From: Verrucomicrobiales bacterium
GTDB taxonomy: Bacteria > Verrucomicrobiota > Verrucomicrobiia > Limisphaerales > Palsa-1400
NCBI GenBank assembly: GCA_003138485.1
Contig: PLGF01000129.1
Span: 1 to 54,855 of the forward strand
Reading direction: 5' to 3'
Length of the DNA: 54,855 nucleotides
Shown here: positions 17,250 to 25,761 of the stretch, piece after piece
Layout of the letters: each line of letters begins with the position of its first letter
How positions within the stretch are numbered: the stretch's first letter is position 1
Notes under the pieces: model-generated
What the model was told of the DNA's origin: nothing
What the model saw: the letters and a program-made list of their open reading frames with translations, nothing else
Database searches by the model: none
Made by a program: the position numbers and the translations under genes

Positions 17250-18005
17250 ATGAGAGCAGACGAAAGCGGCAGCCGGACAGAAGATCGGCCGGAGCCGTTG
17301 TTTGTCACCACCCATTGGTCGGTGGTGCTGGCGGCTGGGCACGGCGACACAAACCGTGCTGGCGACGCCCTGGCCCATCTCTGCCAGACTTATTGGTATC
17401 CGCTTTATGCCTTTGCCCGGCGCCGGGGTTGTTCGCCGCACGATGCCCAGGACCTGACGCAGGAGTTTTTTTCCAGACTTCTCCAGGGAAACTGGGTGGC
17501 CAAGGCGGACCGGCAGCGGGGGCGGTTTCGGTCGTTTCTGCTCTCGGCGATGAAACATTTCATGGCGAACGAATGGAACAGGGCCTCGGCGCAAAAGCGG
17601 GGCGGCGGACAGCCCATCCTCTCGCTCAATGATGATTCGGCCGAACGCCGTTACCAGTTTGAACCCGCGGACACGGCAACGCCGGAAAGCCTCTTTGAAC
17701 GGGGCTGGGCGGTAACATTGCTGGAAGGGGTGTTGGCGCGATTGGAGGAGGAGTATCGCGGCGCGGGGAAGCAGTCCTGGATGGAGGCCATCCGGCCCGC
17801 CCTGACAACGGACCGGGGCGCCCTGGAGTACGCCGAACTGGCGCGCAAACTGGGCATGTCGGAAACCGCCGCGCGCGTGGCGGTGCATCGGCTGCGGCAG
17901 CGGTATCGGCAGCTTATCCGGGCGGAAGTAGCCGGCACGGTGGCATCGCCGGATGAAGTTGAGGAGGAAATGCGCCATCTTTTTCAAGTGCTGACAAATG
18001 GATAA
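17250..18005 (+). CDS. ECF-type RNA polymerase sigma factor
   Basis: This 251-aa ECF sigma factor directs RNA polymerase to a small regulon. FVTTHWSVVLAAG near residue 18 is the hallmark of the planctomycete/verrucomicrobial ECF group. Sigma region 2 follows (YPLYAFARRRGCSPHDAQDLTQEFF), then RFRSFLLSAMKHFM. Region 4 (ALEYAELARKLGMSETAARVAVHRLRQRY, about 190-218) is the -35-binding helix-turn-helix. AAGAAGG lies just before the ATG. The Ser/Thr kinase gene begins 94 bp downstream on the same strand. In this group, sigma and kinase genes are commonly paired, and the kinase is thought to control the sigma factor in place of an anti-sigma factor. That link is inference here. Confidence 0.93.
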   Translation: MRADESGSRTEDRPEPLFVTTHWSVVLAAGHGDTNRAGDALAHLCQTYWYPLYAFARRRGCSPHDAQDLTQEFFSRLLQGNWVAKADRQRGRFRSFLLSAMKHFMANEWNRASAQKRGGGQPILSLNDDSAERRYQFEPADTATPESLFERGWAVTLLEGVLARLEEEYRGAGKQSWMEAIRPALTTDRGALEYAELARKLGMSETAARVAVHRLRQRYRQLIRAEVAGTVASPDEVEEEMRHLFQVLTNG

Positions 18006-18098
18006 GCGGGCGGCAAAATGAATGTTCAAGGCGCCATCGAGAGAATAGTTTGTAACAGGCGCCGGCGATTCTTTCAGTAAGGGGTGAAAGGAACCTAT

Positions 18099-20198
18099 AT
18101 GAATACACAAAAGCTTTGCCAGAATTGCCGGACTCCCCTGGCCGCCGACGCCCCTCGCGGTCTGTGCCCTGCTTGTTTGATGAAAGTGGCGCTGGCCACG
18201 GGAACCGGAGCCGGGCGGGAGAATCCGGGTTTCACGCCGCCGCCCATCGAGGAATTGGCGCGAAAGTTTCCCCAGCTTGAAATCATCGAACTCATCGGGC
18301 GCGGCGGCATGGGAGCGGTCTATAAAGCGCGGCAAAAAGAACTCGACCGCATCGTGGCGCTCAAGATTCTGCCCCCCGGGATCGGAGAGGACGCCGCGTT
18401 TGCCGAGCGGTTCACCCGCGAAGCCAAGGCTTTGGCCCGGCTCAACCATCCGGGCATTGTCACCATTCACGATTCCGGGCGCGCCGATGGGCTGTATTTC
18501 TTTGTCATGGAATACGTCGATGGGGTGAATCTGAGCCAACTGCTTGACTCGGGCCGCGTCAGCTCGCGCGAGGCGCTGGCCATCGTGCCGCAGATTTGCG
18601 ACGCGCTCCAATTCGCGCACGACCAGGGCATCGTCCACCGCGACATCAAGCCGGCGAACATCCTGCTGGACCGGCGCGGCCACGTTAAGGTGGCGGACTT
18701 TGGATTGGCAAAAATCGTGGGAGCGGACCCCCTCGCCGCTCCGATGGGAGAGGGCGGCGCGCAAGGGCCGGTTGAGGGCACAGCGTCACTGACTCTGACT
18801 GGCGCGGGCAAAATCATGGGCACCCCGGCCTATATGGCGCCCGAACAGGCCGAGCATCCCGCCGACGTGGACAATCGGGTGGACATCTACGCGCTGGGGG
18901 TGGTGTTTTACCAGATGCTCACCGGCGAACTGCCCGGCAAAAGCATCAAACCGCCGTCCAAGAAAGTTCAACTTGACGTGCGCCTGGATGAAGTTGTGTT
19001 GCGGGCGCTGGAGGTTGAACCGGCGCGGCGTTATCAGCAAGCCAGCCAGGTCAAGACTTGCGTGGAAACGATTGCGGCGAGCGCGCCGGGCAAATTGCGG
19101 GATGCCCGCGCCCTTGGAATTGGGGCGTCGTTGTTCGCGGGCGTGAGCGGGCTTTTGTTAGCGTTGAGTTTCTTCTTTTCCCCGTATCCGTTGGCGATGC
19201 TGGTCTGGTCCCTTCTGGCGGCGTTGCTTGGCATCATCCTGGGAATTAACGCGCGGGGGAATGGATCTGGGAAAGGCGCCGTCGCCCTCAGCCTCGGCAT
19301 CAACACGGCAACCTTGTTCATTGCGTTGGCGTCCGCCGCTGTTCATACGGGCCACTTGGCATTTTGGTCTGCAACGGCATCCGTTGTGGACCAAATTGGA
19401 AGCGCATTTGACGAAGTCGGACGCCTCAAGTTTATGGGGGAGGAACGGCAGTACGCGGTGACGGTCGGCGGCAGGAAAGAGCTTGGCCTGAAGGAAGATT
19501 TTCTGCGGCGCAGGACCGGGCAGGAGGTTTTGGAGAGCGGTTTGAGCGCCGGCTGCGGCGATTATGCCAGCGCGTTCATGCGCTTGATGGAAAAGGGCGG
19601 CTGGGAGACGCTCTGGGTCGATTCGGCGGAGATTTCCATTGGCTCGCTGGACTCACATTTTTCGGGCCACGTCGTCGTGGCGGTGCATGACGCGGTCAAT
19701 CACCGATGGCTGCTGGCCGACCCCACCAACAGGCGAATCATCTCGAACGATTGGGCCACCAACAGCCAGACGTTTTACGGAGACGGCTTCTGGATTGGTT
19801 ACTGCGGCCCGAAGGAGAAATATCCAGCGCACAACGCGGAGGAGCTGAAGGCTTTTTATGGCCGGACGCTGGCAAGTGTTCCAACGAACCTGTTGAACAA
19901 GCGCATCGTGAAATTGAACTTCAAAGTGGATGCGTCGCTCATCGGCAATGATGGCAAACTGCTCCTGCCGCGAGTTTCCCAATTGGGCGAAATTCAGGAG
20001 CGCGTGCTGGACCATTACAATGTCCATCCGGAAAAGGAAGTTGACGTCTTGCTGGTCAAAGGCGATGAGGGTGACAGTTCCACGATGACGCATGAGGGCA
20101 AACGCGGCTGGGTCTGCGCGGTCGGACTGAACTCCGGCTGCCACATCGGCCTGATCAGTTTCATGCAGGGCAAGGTGGCGGAGAGCGGCAGTCTGTGA
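18099..20198 (+). CDS. Ser/Thr protein kinase fused to a transglutaminase-like domain
   Basis: This 699-aa protein has four parts. A zinc ribbon (CQNC then CPAC) spans about residues 6-30. A Hanks-type kinase domain spans about 60-335, with GRGGMGAVYKA, catalytic HRDIKPANILLD, DFGLAK and GTPAYMAPEQ. Hydrophobic helices at about 340-415 anchor it in the membrane. A C-terminal domain of about 280 residues follows, with GCGDYASAF (C486), SGHVVVAVHD (H524) and LLADPTN (D541). That order and spacing match a transglutaminase/cysteine-peptidase triad. The C-terminal part is probably periplasmic if an odd number of helices crosses the membrane. I use the ATG at 18099, which has GGA at a good distance. 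It probably works with the sigma factor upstream. Confidence 0.9.
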   Translation: MNTQKLCQNCRTPLAADAPRGLCPACLMKVALATGTGAGRENPGFTPPPIEELARKFPQLEIIELIGRGGMGAVYKARQKELDRIVALKILPPGIGEDAAFAERFTREAKALARLNHPGIVTIHDSGRADGLYFFVMEYVDGVNLSQLLDSGRVSSREALAIVPQICDALQFAHDQGIVHRDIKPANILLDRRGHVKVADFGLAKIVGADPLAAPMGEGGAQGPVEGTASLTLTGAGKIMGTPAYMAPEQAEHPADVDNRVDIYALGVVFYQMLTGELPGKSIKPPSKKVQLDVRLDEVVLRALEVEPARRYQQASQVKTCVETIAASAPGKLRDARALGIGASLFAGVSGLLLALSFFFSPYPLAMLVWSLLAALLGIILGINARGNGSGKGAVALSLGINTATLFIALASAAVHTGHLAFWSATASVVDQIGSAFDEVGRLKFMGEERQYAVTVGGRKELGLKEDFLRRRTGQEVLESGLSAGCGDYASAFMRLMEKGGWETLWVDSAEISIGSLDSHFSGHVVVAVHDAVNHRWLLADPTNRRIISNDWATNSQTFYGDGFWIGYCGPKEKYPAHNAEELKAFYGRTLASVPTNLLNKRIVKLNFKVDASLIGNDGKLLLPRVSQLGEIQERVLDHYNVHPEKEVDVLLVKGDEGDSSTMTHEGKRGWVCAVGLNSGCHIGLISFMQGKVAESGSL

Positions 20199-20204
20199 AG
20201 TCTT

Positions 20205-20360
20205 TTATCGCGTGTTGAAATGCCAGATCAGCCAAGCCATCAAACCACAAACCAGCACCCCGACTACTGCGGCTGCGGCCAAATTGCGCCGTTTCCGTTT
20301 GCGAGCAGCTTGTCTATCACTCGGAAACAAGTAATAGAGATCTGTTTTCCTTCTCCTCAA
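20205..20360 (-). CDS. Possible 51-aa single-pass membrane protein
   Basis: The frame begins with TTG at 20358-20360 and ends with TAA seven bases from the kinase stop on the opposite strand. It reads with a basic segment (SDRQAARKRKRRN) and then a membrane helix (LAAAAVVGVLVCGLMAWLIW). The positive-inside pattern looks protein-like. There is no ATG, and no good ribosome binding site for the TTG, so this is a weak call. Confidence 0.3.
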   Translation of the reverse strand: MRRRKTDLYYLFPSDRQAARKRKRRNLAAAAVVGVLVCGLMAWLIWHFNTR

Positions 20361-20437
20361 AGGCCCATCTTATGACGGAGGGCCATTAGTGTCAAAGGGA
20401 TTTCAAAACATGGAGGGAAACCGATGCCGCGGGCCGC

Positions 20438-21244
20438 TCAATCGCGCAGCCCCGGAAAAAACTGGAGGGCGGTCTGGCACGTCATCGCGCTCAATTCCTC
20501 CGCCGCGCAGTTTCTGACCCCGGCCGCGACTTCCGCGATTTCCTTGACGTAGGCCGGTTCGCAGCGCCTGCCCCGGTGCGGCGCAGGCGCCAGGAACGGG
20601 CAATCGGTCTCGAACATGAATTGGCCCGGCGGCGCCGCCGCCAGCGCCTCCCGCGCGTTGGCCCCGTTCTTGAAGGTCGCTATCCCCGTGAAACTCACCA
20701 GCCCGCCCAGCGCCAGCACCCGTCCCATTGACTCCACACTCTCCGAAAAACAATGGAAAACGCCCCGTGTCTTCCCGGCAAACCGCGTCAACTCCGCCAC
20801 CGTGTCATCGAATGACGCCCGCTGGTGGATAATGCAATTCAACCCCAACTCGCACGCCACCTCCATTTGCTGCCGGAATATTTCTGCCTGCCTTCTCCTG
20901 AATGCCTCGAACTCCTCCTCCGTCATGGCCGATTCCTGGCGGCGATGGTAATCCAGCCCTGTTTCGCCAATGGCAACGACTTTGGGGTGGCAGGCCAATT
21001 CGCGCAACGCGGGCCGCAAGTCTTCCGGCGCTTCCCGCGCGTGGGTGGGATGCCAGCCCGCGGCGGCATAGACCCCCGGAAACTCCTCCGCGATCCGAAT
21101 GGCGCGCGCGCTGCTTTCCAGGTCGGTGCCGACGCAGATGATCTTGGCGATCCCGGCGGCGCGCGCGCGCTCCACCACCTGGGGGAGGTCCGCCGCGAAA
21201 TCCGGGAAACCAAGATGCGCGTGTGTGTCGTAAAAAACTGCCAT
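20438..21244 (-). CDS. tatD: TatD-family metal-dependent hydrolase
   Basis: This 268-aa TIM-barrel phosphoesterase/DNase belongs to the amidohydrolase superfamily. Metal-binding motifs are FYDTHAHLGF at the N terminus, AIGETGLDYH (Glu ligand), CIIHQRAS, GVFHCFSES and FETDCPFLAP (Asp). The length matches the family average. TatD proteins act as 3'-5' exonucleases in DNA repair and quality control; the YcfH/YabD branch cannot be separated here. The ATG at 21244 immediately precedes the first strand. It is divergent from the sodA gene. Confidence 0.93.
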   Translation of the reverse strand: MAVFYDTHAHLGFPDFAADLPQVVERARAAGIAKIICVGTDLESSARAIRIAEEFPGVYAAAGWHPTHAREAPEDLRPALRELACHPKVVAIGETGLDYHRRQESAMTEEEFEAFRRRQAEIFRQQMEVACELGLNCIIHQRASFDDTVAELTRFAGKTRGVFHCFSESVESMGRVLALGGLVSFTGIATFKNGANAREALAAAPPGQFMFETDCPFLAPAPHRGRRCEPAYVKEIAEVAAGVRNCAAEELSAMTCQTALQFFPGLRD

Positions 21245-21327
21245 TGCCGCCTCTAAAACTAATCCCCAGCCGCCCCGCCCGTCAATGCGCCGCAGGCGCG
21301 CGTCTTATATTGAGATGCGCGGCGCCC

Positions 21328-21356
21328 TTGTATTTAGTCCGTTTGTTTGCTACAAT
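21328..21356 (+). promoter_or_regulatory. Sigma-70-like promoter for sodA
   Basis: TTGTAT (21328-21333, four of six to consensus) and TACAAT (21351-21356, five of six) are separated by 17 bp. They sit about 65 bp upstream of the superoxide dismutase ATG. It is the only good match I found in that gap. Confidence 0.45.
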
Positions 21357-21421
21357 TGGAGGGTCGATGGACACCGGCATCGGCACAATAAAATTCAAAC
21401 AGCAAAATAAGAGACACAATT

Positions 21422-22048
21422 ATGGCCTACGAACTACCTGCTCTCCCCTATCCCAAGGACGCGCTCGAACCTTATATCGACGCGCTCACCATGGAAATAC
21501 ACCACGGCAAACATCACGCCGCCTACGTCACCAACCTCAACAAGGCGCTGGCCGGCCAGGCTGGCTTGGAAAAGAAAACAGTCGAGCAACTCATCGCCCA
21601 TCTCGACGCGGTCCCGCCGGACATTCGCGGGCCGGTGCGCAACAACGGCGGCGGACACGCGAACCACTCCCTGTTTTGGAAAATTCTCGGGCCTAAAGCC
21701 GGCGGCGCTCCCACAGGGCCGCTGGCGGACGCGATCACATCGGCTTTCGGCGGTTTCGACGCTTTCAAGGAAAAAATCGAGGCGGCGGGCCTGGGCCGGT
21801 TCGGCAGCGGCTGGGCCTGGCTGCTCGTCAACCATGGGAAGCTCGAAGTCGCCTCCACGCCCAACCAGGACAATCCGCTCATGGGCAAAGCCGTGGCCGG
21901 CTGCGAGGGCCAACCCATCTTCGGCGTTGATGTCTGGGAGCACGCCTACTATTTGAAATATCAGAACCGCCGGGCCGATTACCTCAAGGCCTTCTGGAAC
22001 GTGGTCAATTGGACCGAGGTCGCGAACAACTTCGCCGCGGCCAAATAA
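21422..22048 (+). CDS. sodA: Superoxide dismutase, Mn type
   Basis: This 208-aa enzyme dismutates superoxide to oxygen and hydrogen peroxide. Metal ligands are H27 ([11 protein letters not shown]), H82 ([11 protein letters not shown]), D170 and H174 ([11 protein letters not shown]). The Gly at residue 77 and the Gln in TPNQDNPLM point to manganese rather than iron. There is no signal peptide, so it is cytoplasmic. The gene has its own promoter-like sequence upstream and a strong hairpin terminator 37 bp downstream, so it is monocistronic. Confidence 0.96.
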   Translation: MAYELPALPYPKDALEPYIDALTMEIHHGKHHAAYVTNLNKALAGQAGLEKKTVEQLIAHLDAVPPDIRGPVRNNGGGHANHSLFWKILGPKAGGAPTGPLADAITSAFGGFDAFKEKIEAAGLGRFGSGWAWLLVNHGKLEVASTPNQDNPLMGKAVAGCEGQPIFGVDVWEHAYYLKYQNRRADYLKAFWNVVNWTEVANNFAAAK

Positions 22049-22084
22049 CCGGCGCCGCCTCCAAACCCCGCAGCGTTCTCAATC

Positions 22085-22119
22085 GAATTCCGCCAGCCAA
22101 CGCTGGCGGAATTCATTTT
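22085..22119 (+). terminator. Rho-independent terminator of sodA
   Basis: A perfect 13-bp stem (GAATTCCGCCAGC with GCTGGCGGAATTC) has a CAAC loop and is followed by ATTTTC. Placement and shape fit termination of sodA. Confidence 0.85.
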
Positions 22120-22282
22120 CAACAAAGGTGGGACGCGCCCTGCCGGACGCGGCTCAGTCGTTTGGTTTCCGCTCCTGATTTTTGCCGCAAGATTTCCGGC
22201 CTGGTGCCGTAAAGACAAATGGAAAGGGAGACCGAGCGGCTGTCGCAGGCTTTTTGAACGCGGAGCGAGCCGGCCTTTCCCA

Positions 22283-23470
22283 ATGAGAACGAATATGAAA
22301 ACTTACGATTTGTCTGACCGGAAACTGAAACTCCTGATTCTATGGGCGGTGTTAATCATCGGCTGGCTCTGCTTCGCGGGCGCCACCGGCGTCCATGCGC
22401 AGGCGGTTTCCGTAAACCCGGCCGTGCAGGAAGTCGTCAAGTTGTCCAGAGCCAAAATGAACGACGACGTGATCCTGGCTTACATCAGAAACTCCGGGGT
22501 TTCCTACTCCCTCAGCGCCGATGACGTTCTTTACCTCAACGGCCAGGGAGTCTCGCAGGCCGTCATCGCCGCTCTGCTCCAGGCCAGGCCGGCTATGGCT
22601 CCGGCAGCCCCGGCCAATATCGCGCCCCCTGCTCCGCAGTATCCAGTCCCTTCGCCGACTCCGGCCCCGCCGGCGCAGTCGGCCCCTCCGTCGCCTTTTG
22701 TGTCGGAAAGTTCCGCGGGACCGCTGCCGGGTTCGGAAGTCACACTGCCGTATTTCCAGTCGCAACTCGCGCCCTACGGCGTTTGGGTGGATGTTCCGGG
22801 TTGCGGCCTTTGCTGGAGGCCGTCCGTGGCCGCTCAAAGTCCGGGTTGGCGGCCCTATTTCGACGCCGGCCACTGGGACTACACCGCCGACGGCTGGTAT
22901 TGGAGATCGGATTATCCCTGGGGCGAGTATGTCTTTCATTATGGCCGCTGGCTGCGGGACGGGCGTTTCGGGTGGGTCTGGGCGCCGGGGTATCATTGGG
23001 GCCCGGCCTGGGTTTGCTGGCGCAACTGTGACGCCGAGGGCTTTTGCGGCTGGGCGCCACTGCCGCCGGGCGCGCGCTTTGAACTGGGCGTCGGCCTGAC
23101 CTGGAACGGCCGCGTGGCCGTGGATGCGGATTTCGGCCTGGCGCCCGATCTTTTCGTATTTGTCGGTTTCGATCATTTTTGGGCGCGCGATTACCGCCCC
23201 TTTGCCGCGCCGTCGTGGCGTGTGTCGGCGCTCTATGGCCGCAGCGTTCTGGCCAACAACTATCGCTTCGCGGGCGGTCATTTCATTGTCGAAGGTATCG
23301 GGCGCGAACGGATCGCCGCGCTGACCCGCCATGAAGTGCCGGTGGGCAGAATCGAGTTCCACGACGAGCGCATCTCGCGCGAACGCGACCTCCAACACGC
23401 CCGCGGTTCCGAACTTGAGCGCGGCCGGGGCGAAGCGGGACGCGACTCCCGCGACCGCCGCGGCTTTTGA
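22283..23470 (+). CDS. Secreted DUF6600-like Trp/Tyr-rich protein
   Basis: This 395-aa exported protein has a signal sequence ending near VHAQA (about residue 40). Residues about 45-95 form a helical module (VVKLSRAKMNDDVILAYIRN, then a DDVLYLNGQGVSQ segment). A proline-rich linker (about 100-145) precedes the DUF6600-like region (about 150-300), with repeated aromatic motifs such as GYHWGPAWVCWR and GWAPLPPGARF. The tail (about 350-395) is highly charged, Arg/Glu-rich. A very similar helical module occurs in the lipoprotein at 30839, so the two are related by domain sharing. Cell-envelope location is inferred; function is unknown. An ATG at 22295 is an alternative start. Confidence 0.8.
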   Translation: MRTNMKTYDLSDRKLKLLILWAVLIIGWLCFAGATGVHAQAVSVNPAVQEVVKLSRAKMNDDVILAYIRNSGVSYSLSADDVLYLNGQGVSQAVIAALLQARPAMAPAAPANIAPPAPQYPVPSPTPAPPAQSAPPSPFVSESSAGPLPGSEVTLPYFQSQLAPYGVWVDVPGCGLCWRPSVAAQSPGWRPYFDAGHWDYTADGWYWRSDYPWGEYVFHYGRWLRDGRFGWVWAPGYHWGPAWVCWRNCDAEGFCGWAPLPPGARFELGVGLTWNGRVAVDADFGLAPDLFVFVGFDHFWARDYRPFAAPSWRVSALYGRSVLANNYRFAGGHFIVEGIGRERIAALTRHEVPVGRIEFHDERISRERDLQHARGSELERGRGEAGRDSRDRRGF

Positions 23471-23480
23471 CGGTACCAAT

Positions 23481-23498
23481 TTTCAGTCGTTTCAGTCG
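23481..23498. repeat. Tandem 9-bp duplication
   Basis: TTTCAGTCG occurs twice back to back, 10 bp after the DUF6600 stop. It is short and may be slippage; no role is seen. Confidence 0.6.
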
Positions 23499-23551
23499 CT
23501 TAAGCCTTTTCCAAGTCAGAGACGCGCAAGAAAAAGTGGAATGCCCGCAAC

Positions 23552-23574
23552 GAATTCTTTCAATGAATTCTTTC
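23552..23574. repeat. 10-bp direct repeat GAATTCTTTC, spaced by three bases
   Basis: Two copies of GAATTCTTTC (23552-23561 and 23565-23574) lie 42 bp before the oxidoreductase start. An outer pair, GCAAGAAA (23526-23533) and TTTCTTGC (23571-23578), is inverted and could close a hairpin. This could be an operator or leader structure, but the evidence is only the pattern. Confidence 0.5.
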
Positions 23575-23616
23575 TTGCCAAATTCCGTCTCTTCGTGGCT
23601 TGCTTGAGTATTGTTC

Positions 23617-24999
23617 ATGAACGACACAGACAACGTCTCACCGCCCAACCGCCGGGATTTCCTGAAACAGACCTCCCTCGCCGCCGTTATGGCCATGTTG
23701 GGTGGCGTCGAATTGCGCGCGCAGGACGCCGCCAAACCGGTCACCAACTCCGAGGCCCTTACCGCCGAACCACCGCCGCCGCCGGTCAATTACGGCGTCA
23801 TTGGAGTGGGGGAGCGGGGCCGCGAAATCCTGCGCACCCTGGCGCTTCTGCCCTCCGCCACGGTCGCCGGAATTTGCGATAATTATGCCCGCGCCATGAC
23901 CCGGGCCACGGAGGAAGCGCCCAAGGCCAAACAGTACGCCGATTACAAGCAGATCCTGGCCGACCCCGGCATCCAGGCCGTCGTCGTCGCCACGCCGACC
24001 GCCCTGCACCGCGACATCGTCCTGGACTCCCTGGCGGCCGGCAAACACGTTTACTGCGAAGCCCCACTGGCCTGCGCAATCGACGACGCCAAAGCCATCG
24101 CCAAGGCGGCGCGCGACGCGGTCAAAGTGGTTTTCCAGGCCGGCTTGCAGGAGCGCTCGCATCCACAGCGCAATTTTCTGGTGCCTTTTATCCGTTCCGG
24201 CGCGATCGGCCGCAACGTCGCGGCGCGCGCGCAGTGGCACAAGAAGGACAGTTGGGCGCGCGACTCCTCCAACACCGAGCGCGCACTGGCGCTCAATTGG
24301 CGGCTCTATCAGAAGACCAGCCCCGGCCTGCTCGGCGAGATTGGCATCCACCAGATTGACGTCGCATCATGGTTCCTCAAGAGCCGCCCCGCCGCAGTCA
24401 CCGGGTTCAGTTCCAGCATTCTCTGGAAAGACGACCATGACCGCGACGTGCCGGACACCGTCCAGGCCGTTTTCGAATTCCCCGACGGCGCCAACTACCT
24501 CTACGACGCGACGCTGTGCAGTTCCTTCGAGGACCAATTTGAAGTGTATTGCGGCACTTCCTCGGCCATCATGGCGCGCGACTGCAAGGCCTGGCTTTTC
24601 AAGGAAGTCGATGCCGACCTGCTCGGCTGGGAGGTTTACGCCCGCAAAGATGTGTTTTACAAGGAAACGGGCATCGCCCTCATCGCCGGCGGCAGCAAGC
24701 AATCCGCCATGGGCGGGGACGCCGTCTCGCTTAACCCTTATGAGCACCCGCCGCTTTACTACGCCCTGGAGGCGTTTCACTCCAACTGCGGCCGGATCGG
24801 AATTACTGTCAAGGATTTCATTGACCTGTACGGCGACAGCGACCTCGACGCCCTCGCCCAGAACATCAAGACCCTCAAGACCCATCCCGCCGCCAATTGG
24901 CGCGACGGCCTCGACGCGACGGTCATCGCCATCAAAGCCAACGAAGCCGCTGTCAAGAGAGAAAAAATCGTCTTCCAAAACCAATGGTTTGAATTATGA
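23617..24999 (+). CDS. Tat-exported Gfo/Idh/MocA-family oxidoreductase
   Basis: This 460-aa protein has a twin-arginine signal (NRRDFLKQTSLAAVMAML), so it is exported folded with its cofactor. The Rossmann nucleotide motif is YGVIGVGERGREIL (about 59-72). GKHVYCEAPLAC is the EKP-type motif with Ala replacing Lys (E-A-P), and GLLGEIGIHQIDVASWFL is the conserved C-terminal-domain helix. Loss of the EKP lysine, normally catalytic, suggests altered chemistry. Secreted members of this family in the PVC group are often linked to sugar modification such as glycan oxidation. The ATG at 23617 is chosen over a TTG two codons earlier. The stop overlaps the YceI start in ATGA, so the two are translationally coupled. 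Confidence 0.88.
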   Translation: MNDTDNVSPPNRRDFLKQTSLAAVMAMLGGVELRAQDAAKPVTNSEALTAEPPPPPVNYGVIGVGERGREILRTLALLPSATVAGICDNYARAMTRATEEAPKAKQYADYKQILADPGIQAVVVATPTALHRDIVLDSLAAGKHVYCEAPLACAIDDAKAIAKAARDAVKVVFQAGLQERSHPQRNFLVPFIRSGAIGRNVAARAQWHKKDSWARDSSNTERALALNWRLYQKTSPGLLGEIGIHQIDVASWFLKSRPAAVTGFSSSILWKDDHDRDVPDTVQAVFEFPDGANYLYDATLCSSFEDQFEVYCGTSSAIMARDCKAWLFKEVDADLLGWEVYARKDVFYKETGIALIAGGSKQSAMGGDAVSLNPYEHPPLYYALEAFHSNCGRIGITVKDFIDLYGDSDLDALAQNIKTLKTHPAANWRDGLDATVIAIKANEAAVKREKIVFQNQWFEL

Positions 25000-25685
25000 A
25001 AATGCGCCCCCTGCTCAATCCCCGCACACTTCGCTGGTCCGCCGGCGTGATCGCCCTGGCTTTCTGCCTGGGCAGCGCCCCCGCCGCCCGCGCCCAAACC
25101 CGCTATACCGGCCAACCCCGCAGCAACTCCGTCAAGATTCAGGGCACCTCCACCTTGCATGACTGGGAGATGCAAGGCGTGCAAATCTCCGGCTACATCG
25201 AGTTTGGAGCCGGTGTGCAACTCGACCCGGCCCAGACAAACATCGCCGGAATTCAGGGCAACATCGTCCCCGCCAAGGTTCACAACATCATCCCGGTCGC
25301 GTCGATTCACAGTGAAGCCGAGATCAAGGCCGACGTGATGGACAACCTCATGAAGGAAGCGATGAAAGAGGACAAATTCAGGTTCGTCATCTACGACCTC
25401 ACCGAACTCTCCTTCAAGGGGCCCCACGCACCGGGCAAACCCTTTGACTTCAACAGCAAGGGCGAACTGGCCATCGCCGGCGTCACCAATAAAGTCAGCT
25501 TCCCGGTCACCATCGAATGCCTGGACGGGGACAAGATCAAGGTCTGCGGCACCGCTCCCGTCAAGCTGTCCGACTACAATGTCCCGCCCCCGGCGCCGAA
25601 CTTCGGCTTGGGAATGATGAAAGTCGGCAACGACGTCAAAATCATTTTCGAATGGACCCTGGTGACCAAGCCGGTGAAGAAATGA
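24996..25685 (+). CDS. YceI-like periplasmic lipocalin-fold protein
   Basis: This 229-aa protein has a signal peptide ending around PAARAQ (about residue 33), then a YceI-type domain. Typical blocks are VKIQGTSTLHDWEMQG at the start of the barrel, FRFVIYDLTEL, KGELAIAGVTNKVSFPVTIE and a C-terminal VGNDVKIIFEWTL. YceI proteins bind isoprenoids or other hydrophobic ligands in a lipocalin-like barrel in the periplasm. The start overlaps the stop of the oxidoreductase, so the two are co-translated. The ligand is unknown. Confidence 0.87.
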   Translation: MKMRPLLNPRTLRWSAGVIALAFCLGSAPAARAQTRYTGQPRSNSVKIQGTSTLHDWEMQGVQISGYIEFGAGVQLDPAQTNIAGIQGNIVPAKVHNIIPVASIHSEAEIKADVMDNLMKEAMKEDKFRFVIYDLTELSFKGPHAPGKPFDFNSKGELAIAGVTNKVSFPVTIECLDGDKIKVCGTAPVKLSDYNVPPPAPNFGLGMMKVGNDVKIIFEWTLVTKPVKK

Positions 25686-25761
25686 CGGGGCCCGTCAATT
25701 CATCCAGGCGGGGAATTGGATGTGCGCGGCGGCGTAATTGACATCGTAATAATGGATCGTG

